Assembly: GCA_949297285.1 (NCBI GenBank)
Contig: CASFRL010000102.1
Span: forward strand, 1 to 41,158
Direction: 5' to 3'
Source of the DNA: an uncultured Bacteroidales bacterium
Lineage (GTDB): Bacteria; Bacteroidota; Bacteroidia; Bacteroidales; Coprobacteraceae
Length of the DNA: 41,158 bases
The position numbers and the translations under genes are program-made. The notes under the pieces were generated by a model, which saw only the letters and a list, made by a program, of their open reading frames with translations, was not told the DNA's origin and searched no databases. Shown here piece after piece: positions 15,348 through 23,699 of this stretch. Every line of letters begins with the position of its first letter. The first letter of the stretch is position 1.

Positions 15348-16712
15348 TTATGCAGGCTTTACAGTCGGATTGAATAATTTCCGTTTTGCGAAAAGAACCC
15401 AGACCGTTATTAAAGTTGCTATGCCGTCGGCCGTAGGAGAGGCCGACCATACACCGTCAAGACCCCATATACGCGGTAATAGCAAGATTGCCGGAATCAG
15501 GAAAAGTACTTGTCGTGAAAGACTTAAAAAAATAGATATCGATGCTTTCCCTATTGATTGGAAAAAATTGGTAATGACAATTTGCGCCCCGACAATAGGG
15601 AACATTATCATCGAAATTCTTAACCCGATCGATGATACATCGATCAGGTGAGCATCGGTTGTGAATGCCCGCACCAAGTATTGCGGAAAGAGTGTCGATC
15701 CGATAAATCCCAATGTCGTGAAAATTGTAGCCACGATTGCCGTTAAGGTCAGAGCCTTTTGCATCCGTTGCAGATTGCCGGCTCCAAAGTTATACCCGAC
15801 AATGGGCTGCATACCTTGGCATAAGCCTATGATAAGCATCACGATCAGCATTCCATAACTGTTGGTGATCCCGAATGCACCGATGGCCGTATCTCCTCCA
15901 TATTTTTGTAGTGATGTGTTCATGAAGATTGCGACAGCACTTGCCGTAAGGTTGATCAAAAAAGGAGACATACCGATAGAAACAATGTTGCGGATAATCT
16001 GCCATTGCAGTTTGAACGATTGTCGGTGAAACCGAATGGTACTCTCTTTCCCGGTGAAATGGTACATGACAAAAGCCGTAGATACAGCCATCGATATGAC
16101 CGTAGCAATGGCAGCGCCTTTGATCCCCATTTTGAACCAAAAGATAAAAATCGGGTCGAGTATTACATTCATAATCGCTCCGATCAGCATGGTGATCATT
16201 GCTTTCTGGGGATATCCCGATGCCCGCATTATGTTGTTGAAGCTATAACACAAATTGGTAAGAGCCATGCCGGGCAGTAGATAGAACAGAAATTCCCGGG
16301 CATAAGGTATCGTTTTGTCGCTTCCGCCGAATTGTCGCAAAATGTCATCCATGAAGAAGATGAAAAACAAAATGTAGGAAGACGCCAATATCAGTGTAAG
16401 GATAAGGCTGTTTCCCAATATTTTTTCAGCCCTTGCCTGATCTTTTTGTCCCAATACGATCGATATGCGGGCCGAAGCTCCGGCTCCGACCAGCATTCCG
16501 ACGGCTGCCGTGAGGTTCATGATCGGAAAAGTCAACGCCAGCCCCGAAATAGCGTCCGGACCCACTCCTTGGCCGATGAAAATCCGGTCGATAACGGTAT
16601 AAAGAGACATAACCATTGTCCCGATAATCGCCGGAACAGCATATTGCCAGAGCAGTTTACCTACCGGTTCGGTTTCGAGTTTGTGGCTGGGTGTCGTGTT
16701 GGGGTCTATCAT
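15348..16712 (-). CDS. MATE family efflux transporter
   Basis: This multidrug and toxin extrusion transporter of the inner membrane exchanges cations (H+ or Na+) for organic substrates. I take the ATG at 16712 rather than the longer GTG start at 16721, giving 454 residues. There are about twelve hydrophobic segments in two homologous halves. Typical MATE phrases are visible: YTVIDRIFIGQGVGPDAISGLAL early, GAGASARISIVLGQ, and in the second half FGITNSYGMLIVMLIIGLCQGMQPIVGYNFGAGN. The length is usual. It follows ispG by 23 bases on the same strand and probably shares its transcript, though no functional link is obvious. The substrate cannot be predicted. Confidence 0.9.
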   Translation of the reverse strand: MIDPNTTPSHKLETEPVGKLLWQYAVPAIIGTMVMSLYTVIDRIFIGQGVGPDAISGLALTFPIMNLTAAVGMLVGAGASARISIVLGQKDQARAEKILGNSLILTLILASSYILFFIFFMDDILRQFGGSDKTIPYAREFLFYLLPGMALTNLCYSFNNIMRASGYPQKAMITMLIGAIMNVILDPIFIFWFKMGIKGAAIATVISMAVSTAFVMYHFTGKESTIRFHRQSFKLQWQIIRNIVSIGMSPFLINLTASAVAIFMNTSLQKYGGDTAIGAFGITNSYGMLIVMLIIGLCQGMQPIVGYNFGAGNLQRMQKALTLTAIVATIFTTLGFIGSTLFPQYLVRAFTTDAHLIDVSSIGLRISMIMFPIVGAQIVITNFFQSIGKASISIFLSLSRQVLFLIPAILLLPRIWGLDGVWSASPTADGIATLITVWVLFAKRKLFNPTVKPA

Positions 16713-16735
16713 AGATTGCACAGAATAGAATTACG

Positions 16736-18595
16736 TTATTGTTCCTCCCAATCTCCGTTCGATTTAATTAATTCTATCAGTTTTTCTACGGCTTGTTCTT
16801 CGGGAATATTTTTTTCTATACAGGTTTTGTTTTTATACAAACTGATGCGATTGCGTCCCGCACCTACATATCCGTAATCTGCGTCGGCCATTTCTCCCGG
16901 ACCGTTTACGATACATCCCATGATGCCGATTTTCAGATTTTTCAGATGAGAGGTTGCTGCCTTTACTCGGGCTATCGTCGTTTGCAGGTCGAACAATGTT
17001 CGTCCGCATCCGGGACACGAAATATATTCGGTTTTGCTGATGCGCTGTCTTACGGCTTGAAGAATAGCGTACATAGAGCGTATTTTCGTTTCCGTCGGTA
17101 CATCGCCCCGGTTTTGCAGCCATATTCCGTCTCCGAATCCATCGGAAAGCAACGCCCCGAAATCTGCCCCGGCCTTGATCTGAAGATTTTCCGTCTCATT
17201 TTCGGTATAGCATCTTTGCAGTATGACGGGAATATCCGATTCTTGTATGAGCAGTTTATGGAAGAAAGCCCTTTGTTCTCCTACCGGGTTCTGATGGTCT
17301 GAGTTCAAAATGACAACAATATCGTTGTTGTCTTTAAGTACTTTCCAGAGCTTCTCGTCGAGTTGTGAATAGGAGAGGCGTAAAAATTTTATTTTTGCCT
17401 CTACGGACGGGATGCGATTGGCAGAGGTTGCCGTAAATAACGGGTATAAGTTCGGTTGTGGAGCATAAAATTCAGCATCGATAATTCGTGCGACCGTTTC
17501 CGGATAGTTACGGGGATCGTCGTGCCCTATATACCAGTAGTCGGGTTGTTGTCCCCCATCCAAACCGTTTGTGCCATTCTCTTTTTCCGTTGCATCGGCG
17601 ATGATTACCGGGACGTTATTCCCTCCGATATTCCCAATGCTTCGGCTTTTTCTCCGCTCCATCCGTAAGAAGTCGAAATGCGGATATACCTCTCCTTCGA
17701 TAAACGGGTGTCCCTCTCGTTTTGTAATATAGTTTACAAGTTTGCGCGCAACAGGAATTTCCGCTTCCGGTGCTTCGCTGAGTGAAACCCGTATGGTGTC
17801 TCCGATTCCGTCGGCGAGCAAAGTCCCTATGCCTACGGCCGATTTTATCCGTCCGTCTTCTCCGTCACCGGCTTCTGTTACGCCCAGATGCAGCGGATAG
17901 GCCATTCCTTCTTGTTCCATTGCAGAGATCAATAACCTGACGGATTTTATCATGATGCCGGTATTCGAAGCTTTAATGGAAAGAACAACATCTTCGAAGT
18001 TCTCGTCTTTGCACACACGTAGAAATTCCATGCACGACTCGACAATTCCGGCAGGAGTATCTCCGTATCGGCTCATGATGCGGTCGGACAAAGAACCATG
18101 ATTGACCCCTATTCGCACCGCGGTGTGGTGTGCCTTGCATATATTGAGAAACTGAACGAAACGGTTGCGCAGTTTCTTGATCTCTTCGGAATATTCCTCG
18201 TCGGTGTAGTCGAGGTGGACGAATGTCCTTGCACTGTCTACGAAATTGCCCGGGTTTATACGCACTTTCTCAACGATCCGGGCTGCGGTGTCTGCAACAT
18301 TCGGATTGAAGTGTATATCGGCGATCAGCGGAGTATGATATCCGCGTCGGTGCAACTCTTCTTCGATATTGGCAAGGTTTTCGGCCTCTTTGGTTCCTTG
18401 GGCTGTTAGTCTCACATAATCTGCTCCGGCATCGATAATCCGAATACTTTGTTCGACACAAGGCAGAGTCTCCCGGGTGGGAGTATTGGTCATAGACTGT
18501 ATGCGGATCGGATATTCCCCGCCTAAAGGAGTATTGCCGACTTGTGTCACCGAGCTTTTACGGCGATGGTAGTTGAAATAATCCATACGAGTCAT
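16736..18595 (-). CDS. ispG: IspG, HMBPP synthase, long form
   Basis: IspG (GcpE) reduces 2-C-methyl-D-erythritol 2,4-cyclodiphosphate to HMBPP using a [4Fe-4S] cluster, in the MEP isoprenoid pathway. The N-terminal TIM barrel (about 8-280) is recognisable by PIRIQSMTNTPT, DIHFNPNVADTAA and VRIGVNHGSLSDR. The C-terminal cluster domain shows CPGCGRTLFDLQ and GCIVNGPGEMADADYGYVGAG, supplying the three cysteines plus the glutamate. At 619 residues it is the long form with an extra middle domain (about 285-510), as in other Bacteroidota, Chlamydiae and plants; typical short IspG proteins are about 360-400. Two ATG codons (18595 and 18586) are equally possible starts. It lies 55 bases after purE. 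Confidence 0.96.
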   Translation of the reverse strand: MTRMDYFNYHRRKSSVTQVGNTPLGGEYPIRIQSMTNTPTRETLPCVEQSIRIIDAGADYVRLTAQGTKEAENLANIEEELHRRGYHTPLIADIHFNPNVADTAARIVEKVRINPGNFVDSARTFVHLDYTDEEYSEEIKKLRNRFVQFLNICKAHHTAVRIGVNHGSLSDRIMSRYGDTPAGIVESCMEFLRVCKDENFEDVVLSIKASNTGIMIKSVRLLISAMEQEGMAYPLHLGVTEAGDGEDGRIKSAVGIGTLLADGIGDTIRVSLSEAPEAEIPVARKLVNYITKREGHPFIEGEVYPHFDFLRMERRKSRSIGNIGGNNVPVIIADATEKENGTNGLDGGQQPDYWYIGHDDPRNYPETVARIIDAEFYAPQPNLYPLFTATSANRIPSVEAKIKFLRLSYSQLDEKLWKVLKDNNDIVVILNSDHQNPVGEQRAFFHKLLIQESDIPVILQRCYTENETENLQIKAGADFGALLSDGFGDGIWLQNRGDVPTETKIRSMYAILQAVRQRISKTEYISCPGCGRTLFDLQTTIARVKAATSHLKNLKIGIMGCIVNGPGEMADADYGYVGAGRNRISLYKNKTCIEKNIPEEQAVEKLIELIKSNGDWEEQ

Positions 18596-18650
18596 AAGAT
18601 ATTATAGGAAACAAAGGAGGAGAATTTTTCCCTCCCCATTTCCCTGTTAT

Positions 18651-19157
18651 TTAATTTGTCTTGAACTTGTATTCTATTTTTGCCAATTCTTGATTGGCGT
18701 TTACGATTTTCTGTGCCAATCCTTGTTTATACGCTTTTAGGTGTTCATTGATGCGTTCATCTTCGAGCGCGAGTATCTGGGTGGCAAGTATCGCTGCATT
18801 TAGCGAGGCGTTGATACCGACCGTTGCAACCGGAATTCCCGGCGGCATTTGAACAATGGCATAGAGGGCGTCGATACCTTCTAATGTCGATTTAATAGGG
18901 ACTCCGATTACCGGAAGAGTTGTCATCGATGCGATGACGCCCGGTAAGTGGGCTGCCATTCCTGCGGCAGCAATAATCACTTTTATCCCTCTTGATTCAG
19001 CGTTTTTTGCAAACTGTTCTACTTCTGCCGGGGTACGATGTGCCGACAGAGCATTCATTTCGAACGGAATCTCGAAGTCATTGAGCAGTTGTGCTGCTTT
19101 TTCCATGATTGGCAAGTCGGAAGTGCTGCCCATGATAATACTGACAATTGCTTTCAT
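18651..19157 (-). CDS. purE: PurE, N5-CAIR mutase
   Basis: PurE converts N5-carboxyaminoimidazole ribonucleotide to 4-carboxyaminoimidazole ribonucleotide in purine synthesis. The 168-residue product shows the family signature IIMGSTSDLPIM at the N-terminus, the SAHRTP motif near residue 40, AAAGMAAHLPGV near 65 and the GIPVATVGINASLNAAILATQILA stretch typical of bacterial class I enzymes. Class II PurE uses CO2 directly, but the sequence pattern here looks class I; a purK would then be expected elsewhere in the genome. The gene lies between a PAP2-like gene and ispG in a same-strand run with short gaps. Confidence 0.95.
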   Translation of the reverse strand: MKAIVSIIMGSTSDLPIMEKAAQLLNDFEIPFEMNALSAHRTPAEVEQFAKNAESRGIKVIIAAAGMAAHLPGVIASMTTLPVIGVPIKSTLEGIDALYAIVQMPPGIPVATVGINASLNAAILATQILALEDERINEHLKAYKQGLAQKIVNANQELAKIEYKFKTN

Positions 19158-19193
19158 TGGTTTGTAATGTTATGTTGTTGTTTTAAATTCTGT

Positions 19194-19823
19194 TCAGAAA
19201 ATATCCATATAGTATGAGAAGAGAAGCATCGATCCGAAAACCCATATAAATCCGTTGGCGATTCCGGCCAAAACTTGCATCAACGTGTGACGCCCCAATG
19301 CGATGCGGCAACTTCCCAATATCCCGGTTAACAAGATGAGCGAGCAGAACAGGACGATGGGAAAAGTCATTTGTATGCTTGCCAGTCCGAATGCCAATCC
19401 CGTCAATCCGCCTATCCCGGTCAGGTGTGCACTGATTTTCCAACGTGTGTTTATCAGTAAAGCGGTAATTATCGAACCGATACATCCGGCCAAGAACCCG
19501 AGTACCCATACAGGGAGTTGGGCCTTGTATAGAAAGTAAAGGCAGAACCCATATCCTATGACATTGATCATATAGGGAATTTCTCGTTCGCCCCGTTCAT
19601 TTAAGCCCATACTTTTGACCTTCTTCGTCCTATACATCCAGAAAATGGCCGATGCCGGGAGTATTCCGGTGAAAAACAGAACCCCGGATGCGATGAACAG
19701 TTTGATCGAAATCGGCAAAATATAGAGGTAAGAGAAGAAAAAAAGGATGATGATACCGTAGAACGGCATCAATAATGGAGTCAAGACTGCTGAAAAAAAA
19801 TGAGCCAGCGTTTTCATTTGCAT
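19194..19823 (-). CDS. PAP2-like integral membrane protein
   Basis: This membrane protein of 209 residues has about six hydrophobic helices. The C-terminal part contains SCRIALGRHTLMQVLAG, resembling the R-x5-H element of the type 2 phosphatidic acid phosphatase (PAP2) superfamily, and KISAHLTGIGG may match the preceding SGH-like motif with the central residues SAH. The first motif (KxxxxxxRP) is not clear, so catalytic competence is uncertain. Members in Bacteroidota are commonly small membrane proteins with possible lipid-phosphate phosphatase roles. It lies 15 bases after rpoN and 36 before purE on the same strand, so it is probably co-transcribed. Two close ATG codons (19823, 19817) are possible starts. 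Confidence 0.65.
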   Translation of the reverse strand: MQMKTLAHFFSAVLTPLLMPFYGIIILFFFSYLYILPISIKLFIASGVLFFTGILPASAIFWMYRTKKVKSMGLNERGEREIPYMINVIGYGFCLYFLYKAQLPVWVLGFLAGCIGSIITALLINTRWKISAHLTGIGGLTGLAFGLASIQMTFPIVLFCSLILLTGILGSCRIALGRHTLMQVLAGIANGFIWVFGSMLLFSYYMDIF

Positions 19824-19838
19824 ACCAAATTTTTAAAT

Positions 19839-21293
19839 TTATATCTCTTTTCTTAATCGGGCTACCGGAATACCTAATTGCTCTCGATATTTGGCAACCG
19901 TACGCCGGGCAATTATATAGCCTTTTTCTTTCAACAAGTCGCAGAGCTTGTCGTCGGCCAGAGGCTTGCGTTTATCTTCGCCCTCGATGCATTGTTGCAA
20001 TATCTTTTTGATTTCTCGGGAAGAGATCTCTTCTCCCGATTCGTTCTGCATCGATTCGGAAAAGAAATATTTTAGGGGGAATATACCGAAATTGGTTTGT
20101 ACATATTTGCTGTTGCTTACCCGGGAAATGGTCGAGATGTCATAACCGGTGCGCTCGGCCACATCCTTGAGTATCATGGGTTTCAAATTGCTTTCATCTC
20201 CGGTCAGGAAAAAATCGCGTTGCAGGTCGATAATTACCTGCATTGTGTTTAACATCGTTTGTTGGCGCTGCTTGATGGCATCGATAAACCATTGTGCCGA
20301 ATCCAGTTTTTGTTTTACAAATAGCAGGGCGTCTTTTTTGTCTCGGGTTTGATTTTTTTTGTTCCCGACATAATCTTCCAGCATACTGGTATAGGAACGA
20401 TTGATTCGTAATTCGGGAATATTGCTGTTGTTGAGCGTTAAAGTCAACTCTCCGTCATGCGAATCGACGATAAAATCGGGAATGATATGGCTCATTCCGT
20501 CCGAAAACGAGTCGCTCCATGAACTGCCCGGTTTCGGGTTGAGCATGGTAATCTCGTGAATGGCCTTTTTCAGCTCTTCTTCCGAAACATTGTATAGTTT
20601 TTGTATCTTATCGTAATGCTTTTTGGTAAATTCCTCAAACGAGTTATCTATGATTTTATAGGCCAGAAGTGCGGCAGGTGTACCCTCGTGCCGTTCTAAT
20701 TGCAGCAATAAACATTCGCGCAGGTTTGAAGCTCCGACTCCGGCCGGTTCGAAATCTTGAATTATTTGTAACAGATCTTCGAGATGTTCGGCAGATATGT
20801 CTATCCCGACTTGGAAAATAAGGTCGTCTGATATTGCCGACAAGGGACGTTGCAGGTATCCGTTGTCATCGATGTTGCCGATGATGTATTCTGCAATTTT
20901 GGCATCTTGTTCCGAGAGCTCTCTTTCTCCTAATTGTTTTAAAAGAAAATCATGGAAAGATGATCCTCCCGAAAATGGAATATCTTCATGTTTTTTGTCT
21001 TTCGAGAAATTGTCGGCTTCGAGTTTGTAATCGGGAATATCATCTTCTGTCAAGTAATCTCCCATTGAGATCTCCTCTGCACTTTCGTGAGAATCGGTCT
21101 CCTCGTTGCCGAAATCGTCTGTATCCGAGTTTTCGTGTTCTTCCCTTCCTTCGTCAAGAGCGGGATTGTCGATCAGTTCCTGTTTGATGCGTTCTTCCAA
21201 TTCGATAGCTGTCAGTTCGAGCAGTCGAATCACCTGTATTTGTTGCGGCGATAACTTTTGTTGCAGCTTTTGTTGTAATTGTTGTTTCAGCAT
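19839..21293 (-). CDS. rpoN: RNA polymerase sigma-54 factor RpoN
   Basis: Sigma-54 directs RNA polymerase to -24/-12 promoters that need an AAA+ activator. The 484-residue protein has the glutamine-rich activator-responsive region I (QQLQQKLQQKLSPQQIQVIRLLEL, about 3-28), an acidic linker (about 48-90), the core-binding domain (about 110-250), a helix-turn-helix region (DISTISRVSNSKYVQT, near 382) and the RpoN box ARRTVAKYRE at 462-471, which contacts the -24 element. All main parts are present, so it is likely functional. It leads the minus-strand cluster rpoN - PAP2-like - purE - ispG - MATE. A TATCTTCG element about 26 bases upstream of the ATG may be its promoter. No sigma-54 activator gene is in the window. 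Confidence 0.96.
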   Translation of the reverse strand: MLKQQLQQKLQQKLSPQQIQVIRLLELTAIELEERIKQELIDNPALDEGREEHENSDTDDFGNEETDSHESAEEISMGDYLTEDDIPDYKLEADNFSKDKKHEDIPFSGGSSFHDFLLKQLGERELSEQDAKIAEYIIGNIDDNGYLQRPLSAISDDLIFQVGIDISAEHLEDLLQIIQDFEPAGVGASNLRECLLLQLERHEGTPAALLAYKIIDNSFEEFTKKHYDKIQKLYNVSEEELKKAIHEITMLNPKPGSSWSDSFSDGMSHIIPDFIVDSHDGELTLTLNNSNIPELRINRSYTSMLEDYVGNKKNQTRDKKDALLFVKQKLDSAQWFIDAIKQRQQTMLNTMQVIIDLQRDFFLTGDESNLKPMILKDVAERTGYDISTISRVSNSKYVQTNFGIFPLKYFFSESMQNESGEEISSREIKKILQQCIEGEDKRKPLADDKLCDLLKEKGYIIARRTVAKYREQLGIPVARLRKEI

Positions 21294-21318
21294 CGGACTT
21301 CTCTTGAGAATTTTCGAA

Positions 21319-21326
21319 CGAAGATA
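21319..21326 (-). promoter_or_regulatory. Candidate -7 element for rpoN
   Basis: On the minus strand this reads TATCTTCG, one base away from TAnnTTTG. It is about 26 bases before the rpoN ATG. No clear -33 TTTG was found at the usual distance. Confidence 0.35.
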
Positions 21327-21407
21327 GTTTATTTTATTTGAAAGAAGGAATTTTCACTTAATTTTTAGCCGTTAAAAATCGTGATAAAAGAAACTTTGCG
21401 GCGATGT

Positions 21408-22463
21408 TTAAACTTTCTCCTTGATTGTGGCTTTATTTTTTTTGATCCATCCGGGAATTACGCAGATACCTATTGTCAGATATAGGTAGTAGGTGATGAG
21501 TCGCCAGACGAAGGCTGTTACCAGTACCATTCCTGCCATGGGGAAAAAGTCGGCATAATATTCGCGGAACATATATTCGCTGAATCCGCTTCCTCCCGGA
21601 GTAGGGCTTACGATCATGACGATCCATAAAATAAATTGACGGGCAAATGCCAGCAGTTGTTTCCCGATAACGGGCGAAAATGCAAGAAGTAAGGCATTTA
21701 CGACAAGATAACGCGATATCCATGAAAATGCCGTGGCTCCGAATGCCGAAAGCCAAAAACGGAACGGTTTTTTCCCTATGGTATGGGAGCTGGTCACCAG
21801 ATTATCGCCCAATTCCGAAATTTGCCGCTTCCAGCGTTTAAGTATTTTCAGCGTCGATAGTTTAGTCAATATCCGGCCTATCCATTCGGGCTTTCTGAAA
21901 AGTCCTATGTATAACACCAATGTCCAGATTGTTATTAAAGTATAGACAAGAAAAAACAGGTTCATGATGCCTTGGGAAAGAACGGTTGTTGTCCCGAAAA
22001 GTTCGGGAATGGATATCCCGATCAAGATAATCGGAATGGAGATCACAAAGAACAACTCGTCTAAAAATAAGCAAGCGAACATCATGGCCGTACTGCTGCC
22101 TGCGTTAATCCCTTCTTTGTTCAGAAATATGACGATAAGACTGCTGCCTCCTACGGCAGAGGGGGTAACTGCCGAAGTAAATTCACACAAGATGTTGACA
22201 CGTATTGCTTGTTTCCAACTTAAAAGGTTTCCCGATATTTTGCGATACCGCCAGATTAACCCGAGGTCTCTTCCCAACATGAGTAAGACGGCTGCAAAGA
22301 TGCAGGCGACAGTCTTGGCCGAAAAGGTCGCTTCACTGAAAATACGGGGATCGAACTCTTTCCGGAAAAGATAGCCTATTACCGCTAATCCGATCGATAT
22401 GGACAGTAATATATAGATTGTAGTCTGTATCGGTTTGGTCTGTGTATTATCACTTTCAAGCAT
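21408..22463 (-). CDS. YbhN/UPF0104-type membrane protein (flippase-like)
   Basis: This integral membrane protein has 351 residues and about eight hydrophobic segments. It belongs to the family that includes YbhN and the transmembrane half of lysylphosphatidylglycerol synthases (MprF). Characteristic phrases are FTSAVTPSAVGGSSLIVIFLNKEG (about 92-115) and VSPTPGGSGFSEYMF (about 288-302). Members are thought to act in lipid or glycolipid translocation or as accessory proteins for lipid-linked glycan synthesis; the exact role of this one is unknown. Its first eight coding bases overlap the end of the GT4 gene (22456-22463), so the pair is translationally linked, suggesting joint action on a lipid-linked sugar. 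There is no catalytic C-terminal MprF domain. Confidence 0.8.
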   Translation of the reverse strand: MLESDNTQTKPIQTTIYILLSISIGLAVIGYLFRKEFDPRIFSEATFSAKTVACIFAAVLLMLGRDLGLIWRYRKISGNLLSWKQAIRVNILCEFTSAVTPSAVGGSSLIVIFLNKEGINAGSSTAMMFACLFLDELFFVISIPIILIGISIPELFGTTTVLSQGIMNLFFLVYTLITIWTLVLYIGLFRKPEWIGRILTKLSTLKILKRWKRQISELGDNLVTSSHTIGKKPFRFWLSAFGATAFSWISRYLVVNALLLAFSPVIGKQLLAFARQFILWIVMIVSPTPGGSGFSEYMFREYYADFFPMAGMVLVTAFVWRLITYYLYLTIGICVIPGWIKKNKATIKEKV

Positions 22464-23613
22464 GACGTTTCAATAACGATTTATACCGGTCTTGCACCTC
22501 TTCGGTAACGCTTTCCCAAGATCGGGCAATTGTGTGTGACGCTTTTGTGCCGGCCTGACGTATCTTTTCGGGCGATTGCATCAACTCTGCCAGTTTCTGA
22601 GCGAATGCGGCAACCGACTGTCCCGACAGGAATCCGTTTTGTGTATCTTCGATAATTTGGGCAGAAGATGCTCCCGAAATCAATAAAGACGGTGTTTGCA
22701 TCGAAGCGGCTTCTCTGACAACCAAGGGGGCGTTGTCATACAGCGACGGGAATAGAAACAGGTCGGCGGCGGCATAATATCGTTTTAACAACTCCCGGTC
22801 GTTCAAGTTTCCGATAAATTTAATTTTCTCGGTAAGTCCGAGCCTTTTCACCTGTTCATGCAATTCGTTTTCGGCATATCCGGATCCGATAAAGAACATT
22901 TTGAAAGGTCGCTCTTTGATCAGAGACAATGCGTCGATGATCATACCCGGATTTTTCTCCCTGATATGTTGACCGACGAAAAGAAACATGAGTTCATCTT
23001 CTGCAATGCCCAACTCTTTTCGCATGGAAACTTTCATAGCCAACGTATCATGCTCGTCCGAAAATTCACTTCCATTATCGACAATTTCCACTTTCCCCGT
23101 ATAACCATATTCCCGTATCGTCTCTTCTACCGAGGCTTGCGGTATCCACACTTCGTCGGCTGCTTCATAAAAACGGATAATTTTGCGGATAAGAAACGAA
23201 AGCAACATTTTATTGGGAATCACCCTTTTGAAGTCATCCCGATATTTGGAATGGAATGTGGCGATTATCGGAATGTGCCGGTTGCGGGCGATGTGCATGG
23301 CCAATGCTCCCGAAGAAAAGGGACAATGTGCATGAACCAACGAAAAAGATTTTTGATAGATGTGCTCATAAAAAGGCAGGTCGATGCGCGGAAAACCTAA
23401 CCGATAAGGTTTTCTCATAGGAATCGGAATCGACGTATAGCTGTATATCGGATACTCTTCTTTGTAGCGGATTCCCGGTATTTTAGGTGTTACGACGCAT
23501 ACGTTTTCATTTTTTCGATTTAGCCAGTAAGCATAGTTTTTGACAGTGAGGGATACTCCATCCATAATTGGGGGGAATCCATCGTTAAATAGTCCGATCA
23601 GTTGATTATTCAT
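22456..23613 (-). CDS. Glycosyltransferase family 4
   Basis: This GT-B fold, retaining glycosyltransferase has 385 residues. The N-terminal acceptor domain begins MNNQLIGLFNDGFPPIMDGVS and contains the HAHCPFSSGALAMHIARNR segment (about 94-112), typical of GT4 enzymes acting on lipids such as diacylglycerol or phosphatidylinositol. The C-terminal donor-binding domain shows LFVGQHIREKNPGMIIDAL (about 210-229) and the EX7E-type region LFLFPSLYDNAPLVVREA (about 284-301). There is no signal peptide; it is probably membrane-associated in the cytoplasm. The stop overlaps the start of the YbhN-like gene. A 12-bp inverted repeat covers the start codon and its upstream leader (23612-23655). The sugar and the acceptor are unknown. 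Confidence 0.88.
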   Translation of the reverse strand: MNNQLIGLFNDGFPPIMDGVSLTVKNYAYWLNRKNENVCVVTPKIPGIRYKEEYPIYSYTSIPIPMRKPYRLGFPRIDLPFYEHIYQKSFSLVHAHCPFSSGALAMHIARNRHIPIIATFHSKYRDDFKRVIPNKMLLSFLIRKIIRFYEAADEVWIPQASVEETIREYGYTGKVEIVDNGSEFSDEHDTLAMKVSMRKELGIAEDELMFLFVGQHIREKNPGMIIDALSLIKERPFKMFFIGSGYAENELHEQVKRLGLTEKIKFIGNLNDRELLKRYYAAADLFLFPSLYDNAPLVVREAASMQTPSLLISGASSAQIIEDTQNGFLSGQSVAAFAQKLAELMQSPEKIRQAGTKASHTIARSWESVTEEVQDRYKSLLKRHA

Positions 23614-23655
23614 AACAATTCATGGGTTTATGTTAAATAAACAATGAATTGTTAT
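23612..23655 (-). other. Nested inverted repeat over GT4 start codon
   Basis: ATAACAATTCAT (23612-23623) pairs perfectly with ATGAATTGTTAT (23644-23655), and inside it GTTTAT (23626-23631) pairs with ATAAAC (23637-23642). In the GT4 mRNA the first two bases of the AUG lie in the stem. It may control translation, act as a protein operator, or end the upstream transporter transcript. Confidence 0.6.
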
Positions 23656-23699
23656 AATAGGTTTAAAAATAGGCTGTGAAAATAAACGGCGTAATTGTC

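Noticed and set aside
15348..21293. Sigma-54 promoters (-24 GG, -12 GC) near the genes of this cluster
   Set aside because: No convincing TGGCAC-N5-TTGC match was found in the intergenic spaces.
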